This document shows positions 22,433 to 34,600 of a stretch of DNA of 64,000 bases, in pieces. The number at the start of each line of letters is the position of its first letter. Within the stretch, counting starts at the first letter, position 1. The stretch is from Cryptomeria japonica. Taxonomy: Eukaryota > Streptophyta > Pinopsida > Cupressales > Cupressaceae. Location of the stretch: positions 141,464,747-141,528,746 of the forward strand of contig NC_081412.1 of assembly GCF_030272615.1 (NCBI RefSeq), in the 5' to 3' direction. The notes beneath the pieces are model-generated. The model did not search any database. It saw nothing but the letters and a program-made list of their open reading frames with translations, and was not told the DNA's origin. Both the position numbers and the translations under genes were made by a program.

Positions 22433-23810
22433 TAATAGATGTTAAAAGTTGATCCATCAATAGTTTGGAATTTTTAGATTGATTCAAATGAGAGTCTTAT
22501 ATTTTGAAAATTAACTATTTAAATTGTTTTGGATTATTTTTTAGAATGTGGATTATTGGAATTTGTTCACCTTGATTTTTGGGATGACCCATTGACGGTT
22601 AATCTGTGGATTATGAGCATTAGTCATGAGAGTGACTGATTGATGGTTAACTTTAGTTTGATAATTTTCTATTTAAGTTAGCTCTAATAATGAGAGTGAC
22701 TCATTGATAGTCAATTATAATTTCATCATTTTTTATTAAAATGAACACCAATAATGAGTGACTCGTTGATGATAATTATAGATTGATGGTTAATTTGTGG
22801 ATTATGAGCACTACTCATGAGAGTGACTCGTGATGGTTAACCATAGTTTAATAATCTTTTATTAAAGTGAGAGAACTAGCAATGAGAGTGACTCATTGAT
22901 TGGAGTGAGTACCAATGAGTGACTTTATTGACAAAAATCTAGTCTAACATTTAGTTTGAAGTTTGATGTGTCGTAATAGATGTTAAAACTTGATCTATCA
23001 ATAGTTTGGAATTTTTACATTGATTCGTATGAGAGTCTTATATTTTGCAAATTAACTATTTTTATTTAGAATGTGGATTATTGGGATTTGTTCACCTTAA
23101 TTTGGGTGACTCATTGATGGTTAATATGTGGGCTATGAGCATTAGTCATGATAGTGGCCCATTGATGGTTAACTTTTGTTTGATCATTTTTTATTGAAGT
23201 GAGCTCTAATGATGAGAGCGACTCATTGATGATAATTATAGATTGATGGTTAATTTATGGATTATGAGCATTACTCATGAGAGTGACTCATCAATGGTTA
23301 ACCATATTTTAAAAATATGAATGAAGTGAGCAATAGCAATGAGAGTGACTCATTGAAAGTCAACTATAATTTCAACATCACTGCTTGGAGTGAGCACCAA
23401 CTATGAGTAAATTCAATATAACATTTAGTTTGAAGTTCGATGTGTCATAATAGATGTTACAAGTTGATTCATCAATGGTTTAGAATTTTTAGATTGATCG
23501 AAATGAAAATCTTATATTTTGCAAATTGACTATTTTTTGTTCTCAATTATTTGTTGGAATGTAGATTATTGGGATTTGTTCACCTTAATTTTTAGAGTGA
23601 CATATTGATGATTAATTTGTGGATCATTAACATTAATCATGAGAGTGACCCATTGATGGTTAACTTTAATTTGATTATCTTTATTTGAAGTGAGCCCTAA
23701 TAATGAAAGCGACTCATTGATAGTCAATTATAATTTCATCATTTTCGATTGAAGCGACTACCAATTATAAGTGATTTGTTGATGATAATTATAGATTGAT
23801 CATACTGGAT
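22433..23810. repeat. Tandem repeat array, right part (with LINE-A right TSD at 22433-22450)
   Basis: The repeat unit interrupted at 14569 resumes here with the duplicated 18-bp target site. Further unit starts lie near 22951 and 23424, so units shorten to about 540 and 470 bp by loss of subrepeats. The same GAGTGACTCATTGATGG and TTAATTTGTGGATTATGAGCA words recur. The array fades at about 23800. Confidence 0.85.
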
Positions 23811-25198
23811 CGAAAAATGACTACAAATTAATTATTTTTCATTTCATGAGTATATCATTGAAAAAAATAATAGATGATACCATAATTACATGAGTATATA
23901 CACTACCACAACTTTCCTTTAAAGAACTATCATCATAAGAAGATTTCAACGACCACCAATTATTTAGAGAAAACTTACATAAATGTACTATTATCACTAC
24001 CATGACAAACTCAATTTCAATCACAAAACCATACTATAAATGAAAAATCGTTCTGGCATCCATATTTCTAGACCTTTTTGACAGAAAATAAAATTAACCT
24101 TGGTCGAATTGTGAAAGCTATAGTGAGAAAATCTGCAGTTGGTAAGATATTCTCATATTCTAGGTCATTCTCTTCCTTTTTTGGATTAAAAAAAAAGAAT
24201 TCTCTGAAAGGTAACAAGATCTTTCCAGCCGACTTGTAAGTTCGGGAAACTTTCTAAACAAAAATATTGGCCACTCATTCATTGATGGTTGACAAACGTT
24301 ATCGTATGATTTTGAACTTGTCGACCGCACATGCCTGGTCGGTGGGCAGATTTGGACTTCGACACCGACATGCAAAGAAACGGAAGCACTTAGAGCATTG
24401 AGTTATGCATCAAATGAGTGAGATTGATAATTGAAATAAAGGTTGGAGTAAATGTGAAAATTGACATAAATTGAATATAATATTTAGGTTGAAGTTTGAT
24501 GTGTTCTAGTAGATGTTAAAAGATTCATAATAGTTTAAAATTTAAGGATTGGTCTATGTGAAAATCTTAGATCAATTAATTAAATGTAGATTATTAGGAT
24601 TTGTTCATGTTGCTTTTTGCTATCTAAGTGTGGAAAAAGATAGGTAGCGTTTTGTAACATTTAGCGAATCATGAGGTTCAAGTTCACCTTGGTTAAATGC
24701 TTAATAGACCAACTTTGTGGCTCAAAGAAGAAGTTGGAAACAATAAGCATGTGTACAATTGATAGGGATGATGTGCTTTAATAATTATATTATGGTGATC
24801 TCATAATTAGGTTTTATGGCATATGATTGTATGAATCTTAGGTCATCTTTGACATTCTAACATGATTTCAATTGAATGAGTGATTGTCCTTAAATACAAC
24901 AACTATGTGTTATGTTGGATTATAACAATAGTTATAAATGTTTAAATTTAGTTTTTAAAATTTATACATTCAAGATTCAAATCAACAATTAGAGAAATGA
25001 CTTAGGTCAAATCACACTCATATATTTGATATAGAGTAGAAAATAACAGATCTAAGGATAAAAATGAATTATAAAACCATGTGATCAAATGAAATGATTT
25101 AATTGTCTAATTAAATAACATGAATTCATACAAGAATTTGTTACTTCTAAGGCAATTATTTTCTTTAAGACAATCTAATCAAAGTGAGTCCAAAACGT
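23811..25198. other. Mostly unassigned AT-rich sequence; a decayed repeat unit at about 24430-24610
   Basis: No gene is supported. Around 24476-24560 a worn copy of the array landmark (ATTTAGGTTGAAGTTTGATGTG..AGTAGATGTTAAAAG) shows that the array once reached this far or seeded a stray unit. The open frame 24375-24160 (minus) shows no recognisable motif. Confidence 0.6.
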
Positions 25199-25947
25199 AA
25201 GGCGAAAGTCATGCAATACAAGTTATGTTACACCCCATTTTATGACTTACAATTACATTTAACTTCTATGTATATATGTGTGTGATCTTGTATGTAAGAA
25301 TGATTTTTTATAAGAATGATGTTAGATAAGAACATAATGTGACTTGAATGTTTCTCATTAAGGATTATAGAAATATGATTATATTGTCTTTTTTGTTTGA
25401 TGTTTATAATGTCATGTAAGTAATGGGGTAACAAACATCATGCTTTACTAAGTTTGGTGTAGGATTTACCTTACCCTCCAAGATGGAGAGGGAGGGTATC
25501 AATGGAAAGAGAACTATATACATCGAAAACAAGCAAGTGAATGACATTTCGAGTCCAACAAACACTATCACATAGGTCAAATGTCACATTGGGGTACATG
25601 TGGTTGATTTTTTTGGAGTACCTTGTATCTCGTTGTGTGTGTGTCATCTTGAGTCTATGATCAATCTAAACTTGTCTAAGGCCTAGTTAAGTTTTGGTCA
25701 AAAGTTCAACCCATGTCTAAGTTGGCTTTCATAGGGTTCTCATTGATTTAAGTTGATTTTTTTATTATTACTATAATGGTTACAAGGTTTTTCATTAAAA
25801 AGTAGTGAAAATCAGGGCACTGACCCTTTACATAGAAAAACTATCAATGGAACCACAATGCAACAACATCACTATAACAACATTAACAACAAATTAAAAC
25901 TAGTCTTTGAAATAAAAAACAACAAAAAAACAAAGAAAACACAGCAT

Positions 25948-28126
25948 CTATAGGGTCACCTTGCACACCCAAATGCGGTCTATGACACTGTTCCAATCAG
26001 TGAACATGAGCTTATACATTTCCCTAGCCTCCTGTTTCTCTTCCTCTGAATCCGCAATTTGTTCCCTCAATAGAGAGAGGGTGAGTGTTGAGCTATGTAA
26101 AACCTACAGGTAAAACTTATTAAGGCCAACAATTTGGGTGTCCCTGCCTTCGACCATGCTTTGGAGCCTCTTGACCTCATCCATGATAACCTTCAGTTCC
26201 ATCATAGGACCCAAATTCTCAATCTTTTGCATGATGTTCATCACATCGGTGCACAACTTTTCAATTTTATCAAGGGTAGGGGCCCCCTGGGGGCTCTTTG
26301 TAGCCTTCTCATCTACAACCACATCAACTGCCTTGGCCACATCCTCAATAGGGGTACAATCAGTTCCAGTGTCAAGGCCCATTAAAGGAATAGAGTCCAT
26401 CACCTCTTCCGCCATCTTCAAATTGTCATCCAGGTCCAAGTCGAGAGAAACTGGGGCTTTAGTATCAGTATTGTCCTCACCGGTGGCTCCCACAGTGCCC
26501 ATATCCATAGGGACCCTATCCTTATCATCAATAGTATCCAGGGTTTGAGTATCAGTATTATCCTCATCGGTGCCTCCCCTAGAGCCCATATCCATAGGAT
26601 CCCTTCCCTTTTCAGCTTTGGTAGCATCCTTACTAAGGGCCCCCATAGTGTTTTTAGGTCTCCCCCCCATCCTTGTCCTCCATGGGGTCCTCCTTAGAGT
26701 TAATCATCTCAATCACAGGGGCCTTGTTTTTAACTGATATTTTGGAGGCCAATCTACTAAACCTCCTTCTTCCCTTAGAGTCAGGGGAGGGGTTATCATT
26801 CTCAACATCCTATAAAGACGAATTGTCCTCAAAGACAATTCATTTACATTTGACTGGGGTTTTACCTCTACCCTTGGAAAGGGAGTGGGACATGCTGGGA
26901 GAGGCAGATGATGTCAAGATGGGGCAGACCTCAGAGATTGAAATCATGGAGGCAAAAGAAGGAAAAGACATAGGGAAATTAGCCGTAGCAAAGACCTCAT
27001 GTGAAATTTGGAAAAAATTGGGAAAAGCCATAGAAAGGGTAGCAAGTTGCTGAGGGTTTGGCATAGAGGGTTGAGAGAGCGTGAGATTCTGGGGGGGGGC
27101 AAAGGGTCTGGTGATATTTATAAAGCCTGTAGATGAGACCCTAGTTGAGGAGGTATGGTAGCTTGTCCCCGTGCTTGGGATCCAAGGTATCCTTGATAGA
27201 GATTTCAATGGAATGCAACAAGTAAAAAGGCAAACAAAGAAAATCATTATTATGAAAATGATTCAGAAGGGGCAAATGATAATAATAAAATACCTTGTGT
27301 CTAGCTTCGAGCATGAAATATTTTATTATCATTAGGTAGATCGTATTCTAAGTATGTTTTAACTCTTCACGGGCAAACCCACCCTGGAGTTTAACAGGTT
27401 CCTCATGGTTGTGGAATAAATGTTTCAGGCCTTCACTGTTGGCTACATGGTTGATGCACTTACAATGTCGCCCATCAAGGTCCAGCCTCATGACCTAGGT
27501 GATGGTTTCCTCAAAGACTTCGAATGAAAGGCCACCCACCGAAACACGCCGCCCTGACCAGGAGGAGGAAAATTCAGTAGAGAGCTTCTCATCATGGCCC
27601 TGAAGACATTCCAAGAAATCAGCAACCCCTCCTTGCATGCATAAATTCCATACCATGCGGTCATTCTTTAATTTATTTGGTTTATCCGGCTCATATCACC
27701 CACCAAGAGAGCTTCTTTAGTCATGAAGACAATCTCGCAGAGACCCTTGGATAAACTAGCCATGGGAAAACAATGGGAAGTGTGCGAGCTTGGGATCATT
27801 AAGTGAGACATGAAGTTTGGGGTGTGAGAAATAATCAACACACTTTTGGGAATGATTTCCTGATTGCATGGCATGAGAAGCCAGCAGGTATCAGCGGAAA
27901 CCATCATGTAAACTTCCATATCATATCTCATTATTAGGAGATAAGCCTAAAAAGTTTTCCAACAACGCAGCACGTCCTTTGAAGCCAGGCTAGCCGAACA
28001 AGTAACCACCCAACTGGCAGTAAGCATAGGAATATTCCCATTATTTGAATTATGAAACCAACCCCTCTGAATAACCCCAAGGGAAGAGAGGAGAGTAAGG
28101 AAAAAACTAAGAAACAACTCAATCAT
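25948..28126 (-). pseudogene. LINE-B ORF3, duplicated copy
   Basis: It starts at the ATG overlapping the RNase H stop and matches the unit-2 ORF3 along its length, ending at TAG 25950-25948. Where unit 2 has stop codons in the first third, this copy keeps Trp and Gln (DTCWLLMPCNQE near 27865), and near 27570 it keeps HDEKLSTEFSSSWSG. It has lost a few bases just after the MGDM position (near 27690), which shifts its frame. The block HFHNNDFLCLPFYLLHSIEIS lies near 27240-27180, and the acidic and coiled-coil tail is at 26670-25948. Confidence 0.75.
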
Positions 28127-28712
28127 TGATAGATATTTCAGATTTATCTCCGTAAAGAAGGTAGTTGATGTGGTCTGGGAGGGAATTCTGGCTCCTCCAA
28201 CATCTTAACCCAGAAATATTTAGACCAAGGGCAGCCAAAGCATCAACCACTCTGTTACCCTCTTTGAATACATGCATGAGTCTGAATGAGTTGAGCCCAG
28301 AAATGAGCCTTAGGGTGTCCCTGATGGTTCCCTCAATGGTCAAGTTAAGCCTATTCCACCCTTTGACAACATCTGTGATGAGCTTGGAATTACCCTCAAT
28401 ATCCATTGACCTGATTCCCCTAGTGAGGGAAAAATGAATCCACCAGGCTAAGGCCATTGCTTCAGCCTGATTAGAGGAGTGCCCATTCAGGTTACCTGCA
28501 TATGCAGCAACAAGGGCCCTCATGTGGGTTCTGATGATCCCTCCACTAGTAGCCAGGCCCCCTCTGGCAACCCCATCAAAGTTGAGTTTAAAGCCATGGG
28601 TGGTAGGAGGAGTCAAAACCATGCTTTTCCTTAAGAGTCTCTTCGATCAATCAACAAGAGAGAACGGGAGGGGAAGATTCCAGTATCTAGTAATTTCCCA
28701 ATCCTAAGTAGA
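28119..28712 (-). pseudogene. LINE-B ORF2 C-terminus (RNase H), duplicated copy
   Basis: The RNase H domain (28622-28119) reads KLNFDGVARGG, NQAEAMALAW, DIEGNSKLI, NRVVDALAAL. Three of the four acidic active-site positions are kept. The third, normally Asp in a GDS context, is Asn (EGNS). The same Asn is present in the full LINE-B copy, so it predates the duplication. The frame ends at the TGA overlapping the ORF3 ATG (ATGATTGA, 28126-28119). Confidence 0.85.
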
Positions 28713-29288
28713 AAGGCTAAAGTCATGCAATACAAGTTATGTTACACCCCATTTTATGACTTACAATTATGTTTAACTTCTATGTATATATGTGTGTGAT
28801 CCTGCATGTAAGAATTTTTTTTATAAGAATGATGTTAGATAAGAACATAATGTGACTTGAATGTTTCTCATTAAGGATTATAGAAATATGATTATATTGT
28901 CTTTTTTGTTTAATGTTTATAATGTCATGTAAGTAATGGGGTAACAAACATCATGCTTTACTAAGTTTGGTGTAGGATTTACCTTACCCTCCAAGATGGA
29001 GAGGGAGGGTATCAGTGGAAAGAGAACTATATACATCGAAAACAAGCAAGTGAATGACATTTTGAGTCCAACAAACACTATCACATAGGTCAAATGTCAC
29101 ATTGGGGTACATGTGGTTGATTTTTTTGGAGTACCTTGTATCTCATTGTGTGTGTGTCATCTTGAGTCTATGATAAATCTAAACTTGTCTAAGGCCTAGT
29201 TAAGTTTTGGTCAAAAGTTCAACCCATGTCTAAGTTGGCTTTCATAGGGTTCTCATTGATTTAAGTTGATTTTTTTATTATTACTATA

Positions 29289-29302
29289 ATGGGTACAAGG
29301 TT
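29289..29302. repeat. LINE-B candidate target-site duplication, 3' side
   Basis: ATGGGTACAAGGTT, matching 12 of 14 bases with 37456-37469 on the 5' side of LINE-B. The unit-1 copy reads ATGGTTACAAGGTT at 25776-25789. Confidence 0.6.
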
Positions 29303-29461
29303 TTTGATTAAAAAGCAGTGAAAATCAGGGCACTGACCCTTTACATAGAAAAACTATCAATGGAACCACAATGCAACAACATCACTATAACAACATTAAC
29401 AACAAACTAAAACCAATCTCTAAAATAACAAAAAAAAAAAAAAAAAAAGAAAACACAACAT

Positions 29462-31639
29462 CTATAGGGTCACCTTGCACACCCAAATGCGATCTATGAC
29501 ACAGTTCCAATTAGTGAACATGAGCTTATACATTTCCCTAGCCTCATGCTTCTCTTCCTCTAAATCCGTAGTTTGTTCCCTCAACAGAGACAGGGTGAGT
29601 GTTGGGCTATGTAAAACCTGTAGGTAAAACTTATTAAGGCCAACAATTTGGGTGTCCCTACCTTCGACCATGCTCTGGAGCCTCTTGACCTCATCCATCA
29701 TAACCTTCAGTTCCATCATAGTACCCAGATTCTCAATCTTCTGCATGATGTTCATCACATCGGTGCACAACTTTTCAATTTTCTCAAGGGTAGCGGCTCC
29801 CTGGGGGGTCTTTGTAGCCTTTTCATCTACAACCACATCAACTGCCTTGGCCACATCCTCAACAGGGGTATAGTCAGTTCCAGTGTCAAGGCCCATTAAA
29901 GGAATAGAGTCCATCACCTCTTCCGCCATCTTCAAATTGTCATCCAGGTCCAAGTCGAGAGAAACTGGGGCTTTAGTATTAGTATTGTCCTCACCATTGG
30001 CTCTCGCAGTGCCCATATCCATAGGGACCCTATCCTTATCATCAACAGTATTCAAGGTTTGAGTATTAGTATTATCCTCGTCGGTGGCTCCCCCAGAGCC
30101 CATATCCATAGGATCCTTTCCCTTGTCAGCTTTGGCATCATCCTTACTGAGGGCCCCCATAGTGTTTTTTAGGTCCCCCCCCCAATCCTTGTCCTCCATG
30201 GGGTCCTCCTTAGAGTTAATCATCTCAATCACAGGGGTCTTGTTTTTAACTGATATTTTGGAGGCCAATCTGCCAAACCTCCTTCTTCCCTCAGAGTCAG
30301 GGGAGGGGTTATCATTCTCAACATCCTCTAAAGATGAATTTTCCTCAAAGACAATTCATTTACGTTTGACTGGGGTTTTACCTTTACCCTTGGAAAGGGA
30401 GTGGGACATGCCGAGAGAGGCAAACGATGTCAAGATGGGGGAGACAAAAGAAGGAAAAGACATAGGGAAATTAGCCATAGCAAAGACCTCATGTGAAATT
30501 TGTAAAAATTTGGGAAAAGCCATAGAAAGGGCAGCAAGTTGCTGAGGGTTTGGCATAGAGGGTTGAGAGAGCGTGGGGTTCTGGGGCGGGCAAAGGGCTT
30601 GGTGGTATTTATAAAGCCTATATATGAGACTCTGGTGGAGGAGGTATGGTAGCTTATCCCCGTGCTTGGGATCCAAGGTATCCTTGACAGAGATTTCAAT
30701 GGAATGCAACAAGTAAAAAGGCAGACAGAGAAAATCGTTATTATGAAAATGATTCAGAAGGGGAAAATGATAATAAAAAAATACCTTGTGTCTAGCTTTG
30801 AGCATGAAATATTTTATTATCATTAGGTAGATCATATTCCAAGGATGTTTTATCTCTTCACGGGCAAACCCACCTTGGAGTTTAACAGGTTCCTCATGGT
30901 TACAGAATAAATGTTTCATGCCTTGACTATTGGCCACATGGTTGATGAGCTTCCAATGCCGCAAATCAAGGGCTGACCTCATGGCCTGGACGATGGTTTC
31001 CTCAAAGACTTCAAATGAAAGGCCACCCGCCAAAAAATGCTGCCCTGACTAGGAGGAGGAAAATTCAGCAGAGAGCTACTCATCATGGCCCTGAAGACAT
31101 TCCAAGAAATCAGCAACCCCTCCTTCCATGCATAAATTCCATACCGTGGGGTCATTCTTCAATTTATCTGGTTTATCCAACTCGTATCTGACCCTTTTAC
31201 CCCCCATATCATCCGCCAAGAGAGCTTCTTTAGTCATGAAGACGGTCTCGCAGAGACCCTTGGATAAACTAGCCATGGGAAAATAGTGGGAAGTGTGCAA
31301 GCTAGGGGTCATTAAGCGAGACATGAAGTTAGGCATGTGGGAAATAATCAACACACTTTTGGAAATGATTTCCTAATTCCATGGCATGAGAAGCTAGCAG
31401 GTATCAGTAGCAACCATCATGTAAACTTCCATATCATATCTCATTATTAGGAGATAAGCCTAAAATGTTTTCCAACAAAGTAGCAGGTCCTTCGAAGCCA
31501 AGCTGGCTGAACAAGTAACCACCCAACTGACAGTAAGCATTGGAATATTCCCATTATTTGAATTATGAAACCAACACCTTTGAATAACCCCAAGGGAAGA
31601 GAGGAGAGTATGGAAAAAACTAAGAAACAACTCAATCAT
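29462..31639 (-). pseudogene. LINE-B ORF3: conserved downstream protein, 726-codon frame
   Basis: From the ATG at 31639-31637 (overlapping the ORF2 stop as ATGATTGA) to TAG at 29464-29462 there is one reading frame with no frameshift and about six stop codons. Several of those stops are Trp or Gln in the duplicated copy. Motifs in order: MASLSKGL..VFMTKEALL, MGGKRVRYELDKPDKLKND at 31207, EGGVADFLECLQ, LLNHFHNNDFLCLPFYLLHSIEIS..LLHQSLIYRLYKY at about 30760-30610, KRK, an Asp/Glu-rich stretch with DPMDMGS / VPMDMGT repeats (30170-29990), and a coiled-coil tail (29840-29560). I do not recognise the family. The length and frame conservation argue for a real protein. Confidence 0.8.
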
Positions 31640-34600
31640 TGATAGATATTTCAGATTTATCTCCGTAAAGAAGGTAGTTGATGTGGTCTGGGAGGGAATT
31701 CTGGCTCCTCCAACATCTTAACCCAGAAATATTTAGACCAAGGGCAGCCAAAGCATCAACCACTCTGTTACCCTCTTTGAATACATGCATGAGTCTGAAT
31801 GAGTTGAGCCTGGAAATGAGCCTTAGGGTGTCCTTAATGGTTCCCTCAATGGTCAAGTTAAGCCTATTCCGCCCTTTGACAACATCTATGATGAGCTTGG
31901 AATTACCCTCAATATCCATTGACCTGATTCCCCTAGTGAGGGAAAAATGAATCCCCCAGGCTAAGGCCATTGCTTTAGCCTGATTAGAGGAGTGCCCATT
32001 CAAGTTACCTGCATATGCAGCAACAAGGGCCCCCATGTGGGTTCTAATGATCCCTCCACTAGTAGCCAGGCCCCCTCTAACAACCCCATCAAAGTTGAGT
32101 TTAAAGCCATGGGTGGTAGGAGGTGACAAGACCATGCTTTTCCTTAAGATTCTCTTCGATCAATCAACAAGAGAGAACAAGGGGGAAGATTCCAGTATCT
32201 AGCAATTTCCCAATCCCAAGTAAAGAGGGGCTTGGAGGCTAGTCAAGTTCTAGTGACCAAGATATTCTCAAGAATCAACTTTAGGAAATGAGAAAACACA
32301 GTTTCTAAAGAGGCCTCTTTATCTCTGAATATCTTGTCATTCCTTTCCTTCCAAATACTCCAGCTCACATGAGGGGGGATTTTCTTCCATAGTTGTTGTA
32401 TAAGGGGTTGGAGGAGGGACCCCGAAACTCTTGGGAAAAATTTAACAAGTTGTCATTCATAATCCATCTGATATTGAGCTTGTTGTAGACCATCCCCCTG
32501 AGCTCTTGAGCAAACACACAGTGAAGAAAAAGATGAGCGGGGTTTTCTGCATCATTTTTGCAAAGGATGCATCTATTAGGCAATTGGAATCCCCTCTTAA
32601 CTAGATTGTCTTGTGTCAAAATTTTGTTGTGGAGAGTCGGTCACCAGAAGAAGTTGACCTTGGGGATGAGTTGGGGGTTCCAGACCTCTTTCTAGTTGAT
32701 GGCATGATCAGGTTCCCTCAGCAAGTTGTTGTAAGTAGTTCTGATAGAGAAGTCCCCAGAGGGGTCCCACTTCCAAATGAATTTATCTTCCCTGGGGAAG
32801 AAGGGGAGGAAGGTGCCTGCCAAAAGATCTTGAATCTCTCTAGCCATAGAGAGGAAGGGTTGATCAATGCAACAGTCCTATAAAGCCCTCCAAGTGTTGT
32901 TGATGAAGTAATCACTGACCCTCTCCCCAAAGAAACACTTAGCAGCATCCCGGAGCCTTCTAAGGGAGGGGGAGAAACCAAGGGGCTTCTCTCCCAACTA
33001 CCAATCCTCCCAGAAGAGGATATTCCTACCATTTCCAATAAGCCACCTCATAGCATGGGATAAAGGGTCCCTGCAACTCATGATGTTTTTCCAAATTTTG
33101 GAACCCCTGGGGAGGCCATCCTCCTTGAGGATAGAGGAAAAAATACCATTTCCCAAGTATTTAGCCCTGATAATCCTGCTCCAATCAACGTCCTTATTTA
33201 GAAGCTTCTTGGCAATTTTGGTCATAAGGGCCTTGTTGAACCTGGAGATCTTGCGGGTTCCCAACCCGCCCATGGCCTTAAGGAGACAAACTATGTCCCA
33301 GCCCACCAAAGCAAGCCTCTTCTTTACTTCCATCCTAGTCCAAAGGAAAGTCCTTTGGATAATCTCCAGCTTGGAAACCATGGCCACCAAAATATTAAAA
33401 AGGGAGAGGAAGTACATAGGGATCCCCTGGAGGGAGGAGGTAAGAAGCTACAATTTCCCAACACCACTGAAGAGTCTACCTTTCCAACCAGCCAATTTAT
33501 TCTACATTCTTTCAAGGATGGTGACCCAAAAATAATTAGAAACATCTTTGATAGTTAAAGGGAGGCCAAGGTAGGTGTGAGGGAGGGATGCCCTTTGACA
33601 GCCAAGGATTCTATAGATTTTATCGTAGAGTTGCACATGAGTGTGAAAGAAGTATATGCTTCTCTTCTTGTAGTTGATGTGCTGACAAAAGGCCTGAGCA
33701 TATAAGTTGAGGAAATATTTCCAAACAGTAGCTTCCACCACAAAGGAGATTCCAAAGAGAATAATGTCATCGACAAACTGTTGCAGAACATTTGGAGGCG
33801 TGGTTGAGGCTAGTTTGATACCCAAGAAAGATCCCCTATTAACCATGGAGTTCAGGTTAGATGCCAACACTTCAGCAATGATAATGAAGAGGTAAGGGGA
33901 GAGAGGGTCCCCTTGTCTCAGACCTCTGAAGGCCTTGAACTTCCCCAAGGGGCTTCCATTAAGAAGAATAGAGTATCTAATCATAGATATGCATTCCCTG
34001 GTGAGATTTAGAAGTTTATCTCCAAACCCAACCTTCTTCAGAACTTTGAAGAGAAAGTTCCAGTTGACTCTGTCATAAGGCTTAGAGATATCAAGCTTGA
34101 GTACCATTCCCAGCTAATGGAACTTGTCCATAGAATGGATTATCTCATGAGTAGAGATGGCTGCATCAAGAATTTGTCTACTAGGAACAAAAACTTTCTA
34201 GGTTGGGCTAATCAGAAAGTCAAGGAAAGGTTTAAACCTATTAACAAGAACTTTGCTGAAGATTTTGTAAATAGTGTTGCAAAGGCTGATAGGGCAGAAG
34301 TCCTTGAGGGAGGCCACCTCCTAAATTTTGGGGACATGGGTAATGAAGGTGCTATTGAGCTTGCTAAGAAGCAATCCAGATCTAAAAATATCCCTAGTGG
34401 CAAGAACAACATCAAGGCCCACCACATCCCAGAAATTTTAGAATAAAGCTAGGGGGAAACCATCAGGACTCGGGGCTTTGAAGGCACCCATAGAAAAAAT
34501 AGTGGTCTTGACTTCCTCCTCAGAGATAGGGGTAATAATGAGATTATTATCCTCCAGCAAAAGGGGGAGTGGGAGGAAATTGATAAGGTCCTCCCCAATA

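Larger units (their letters stand above)
25199..28712. repeat. 3.5-kb direct tandem duplication, unit 1
   Basis: This unit matches unit 2 at a constant offset of about 3,514 bases. It starts in non-LINE flank (GGCGAAAGTCATGCAATACA at 25201) and ends inside LINE-B sequence at CCCAATCCTAAGTAGA. At the junction the word AAGGC-AAAGTC is shared by both edges, a short microhomology. The flank portion (about 590 bp) differs from unit 2 at about 15 positions by my count. The unit therefore holds a 3'-flank copy plus a 3'-terminal piece of LINE-B. Confidence 0.92.
25790..28712 (-). mobile_element. LINE-B 3' fragment produced by tandem duplication
   Basis: It contains the end of ORF2 (RNase H) and ORF3 plus the 3' terminus, but no RT, endonuclease or ORF1. 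It is not a 5'-truncated insertion: its outer edge is the duplication breakpoint, and its 3' flank is the same flank as the full copy's. It therefore arose by duplication of an existing LINE. Confidence 0.9.
28713..32224. repeat. 3.5-kb direct tandem duplication, unit 2
   Basis: This copy is continuous on its right with the rest of LINE-B, so it holds the ancestral arrangement of LINE 3' end plus flank. A 20-base A run at about 29431-29450 is specific to this unit. In unit 1 the same place is a shorter, mixed A-rich run. Confidence 0.92.

Noticed and set aside
24160-24375. 71-codon minus-strand open frame
   Set aside because: Short, no motif, no conserved partner in the window.
25226-25793. 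Possible solo LTR (starts TGTTACACCCC, ends GGTTACA)
   Set aside because: No matching target duplication, no inverted TG/CA ends, and the stretch is simply the flank duplicated with LINE-B.
26134-26548. Plus-strand open frames opposite LINE-B ORF3 (also 29648-29899)
   Set aside because: Mirror frames of the acidic and coiled-coil region of ORF3 on the other strand; the minus-strand frame has the conserved motifs.
29431-29450. A-run considered as a LINE poly(A) tail
   Set aside because: It is on the wrong strand for the minus-strand LINE-B, and the element continues past it to the TTAATCAAA terminus at about 29303.
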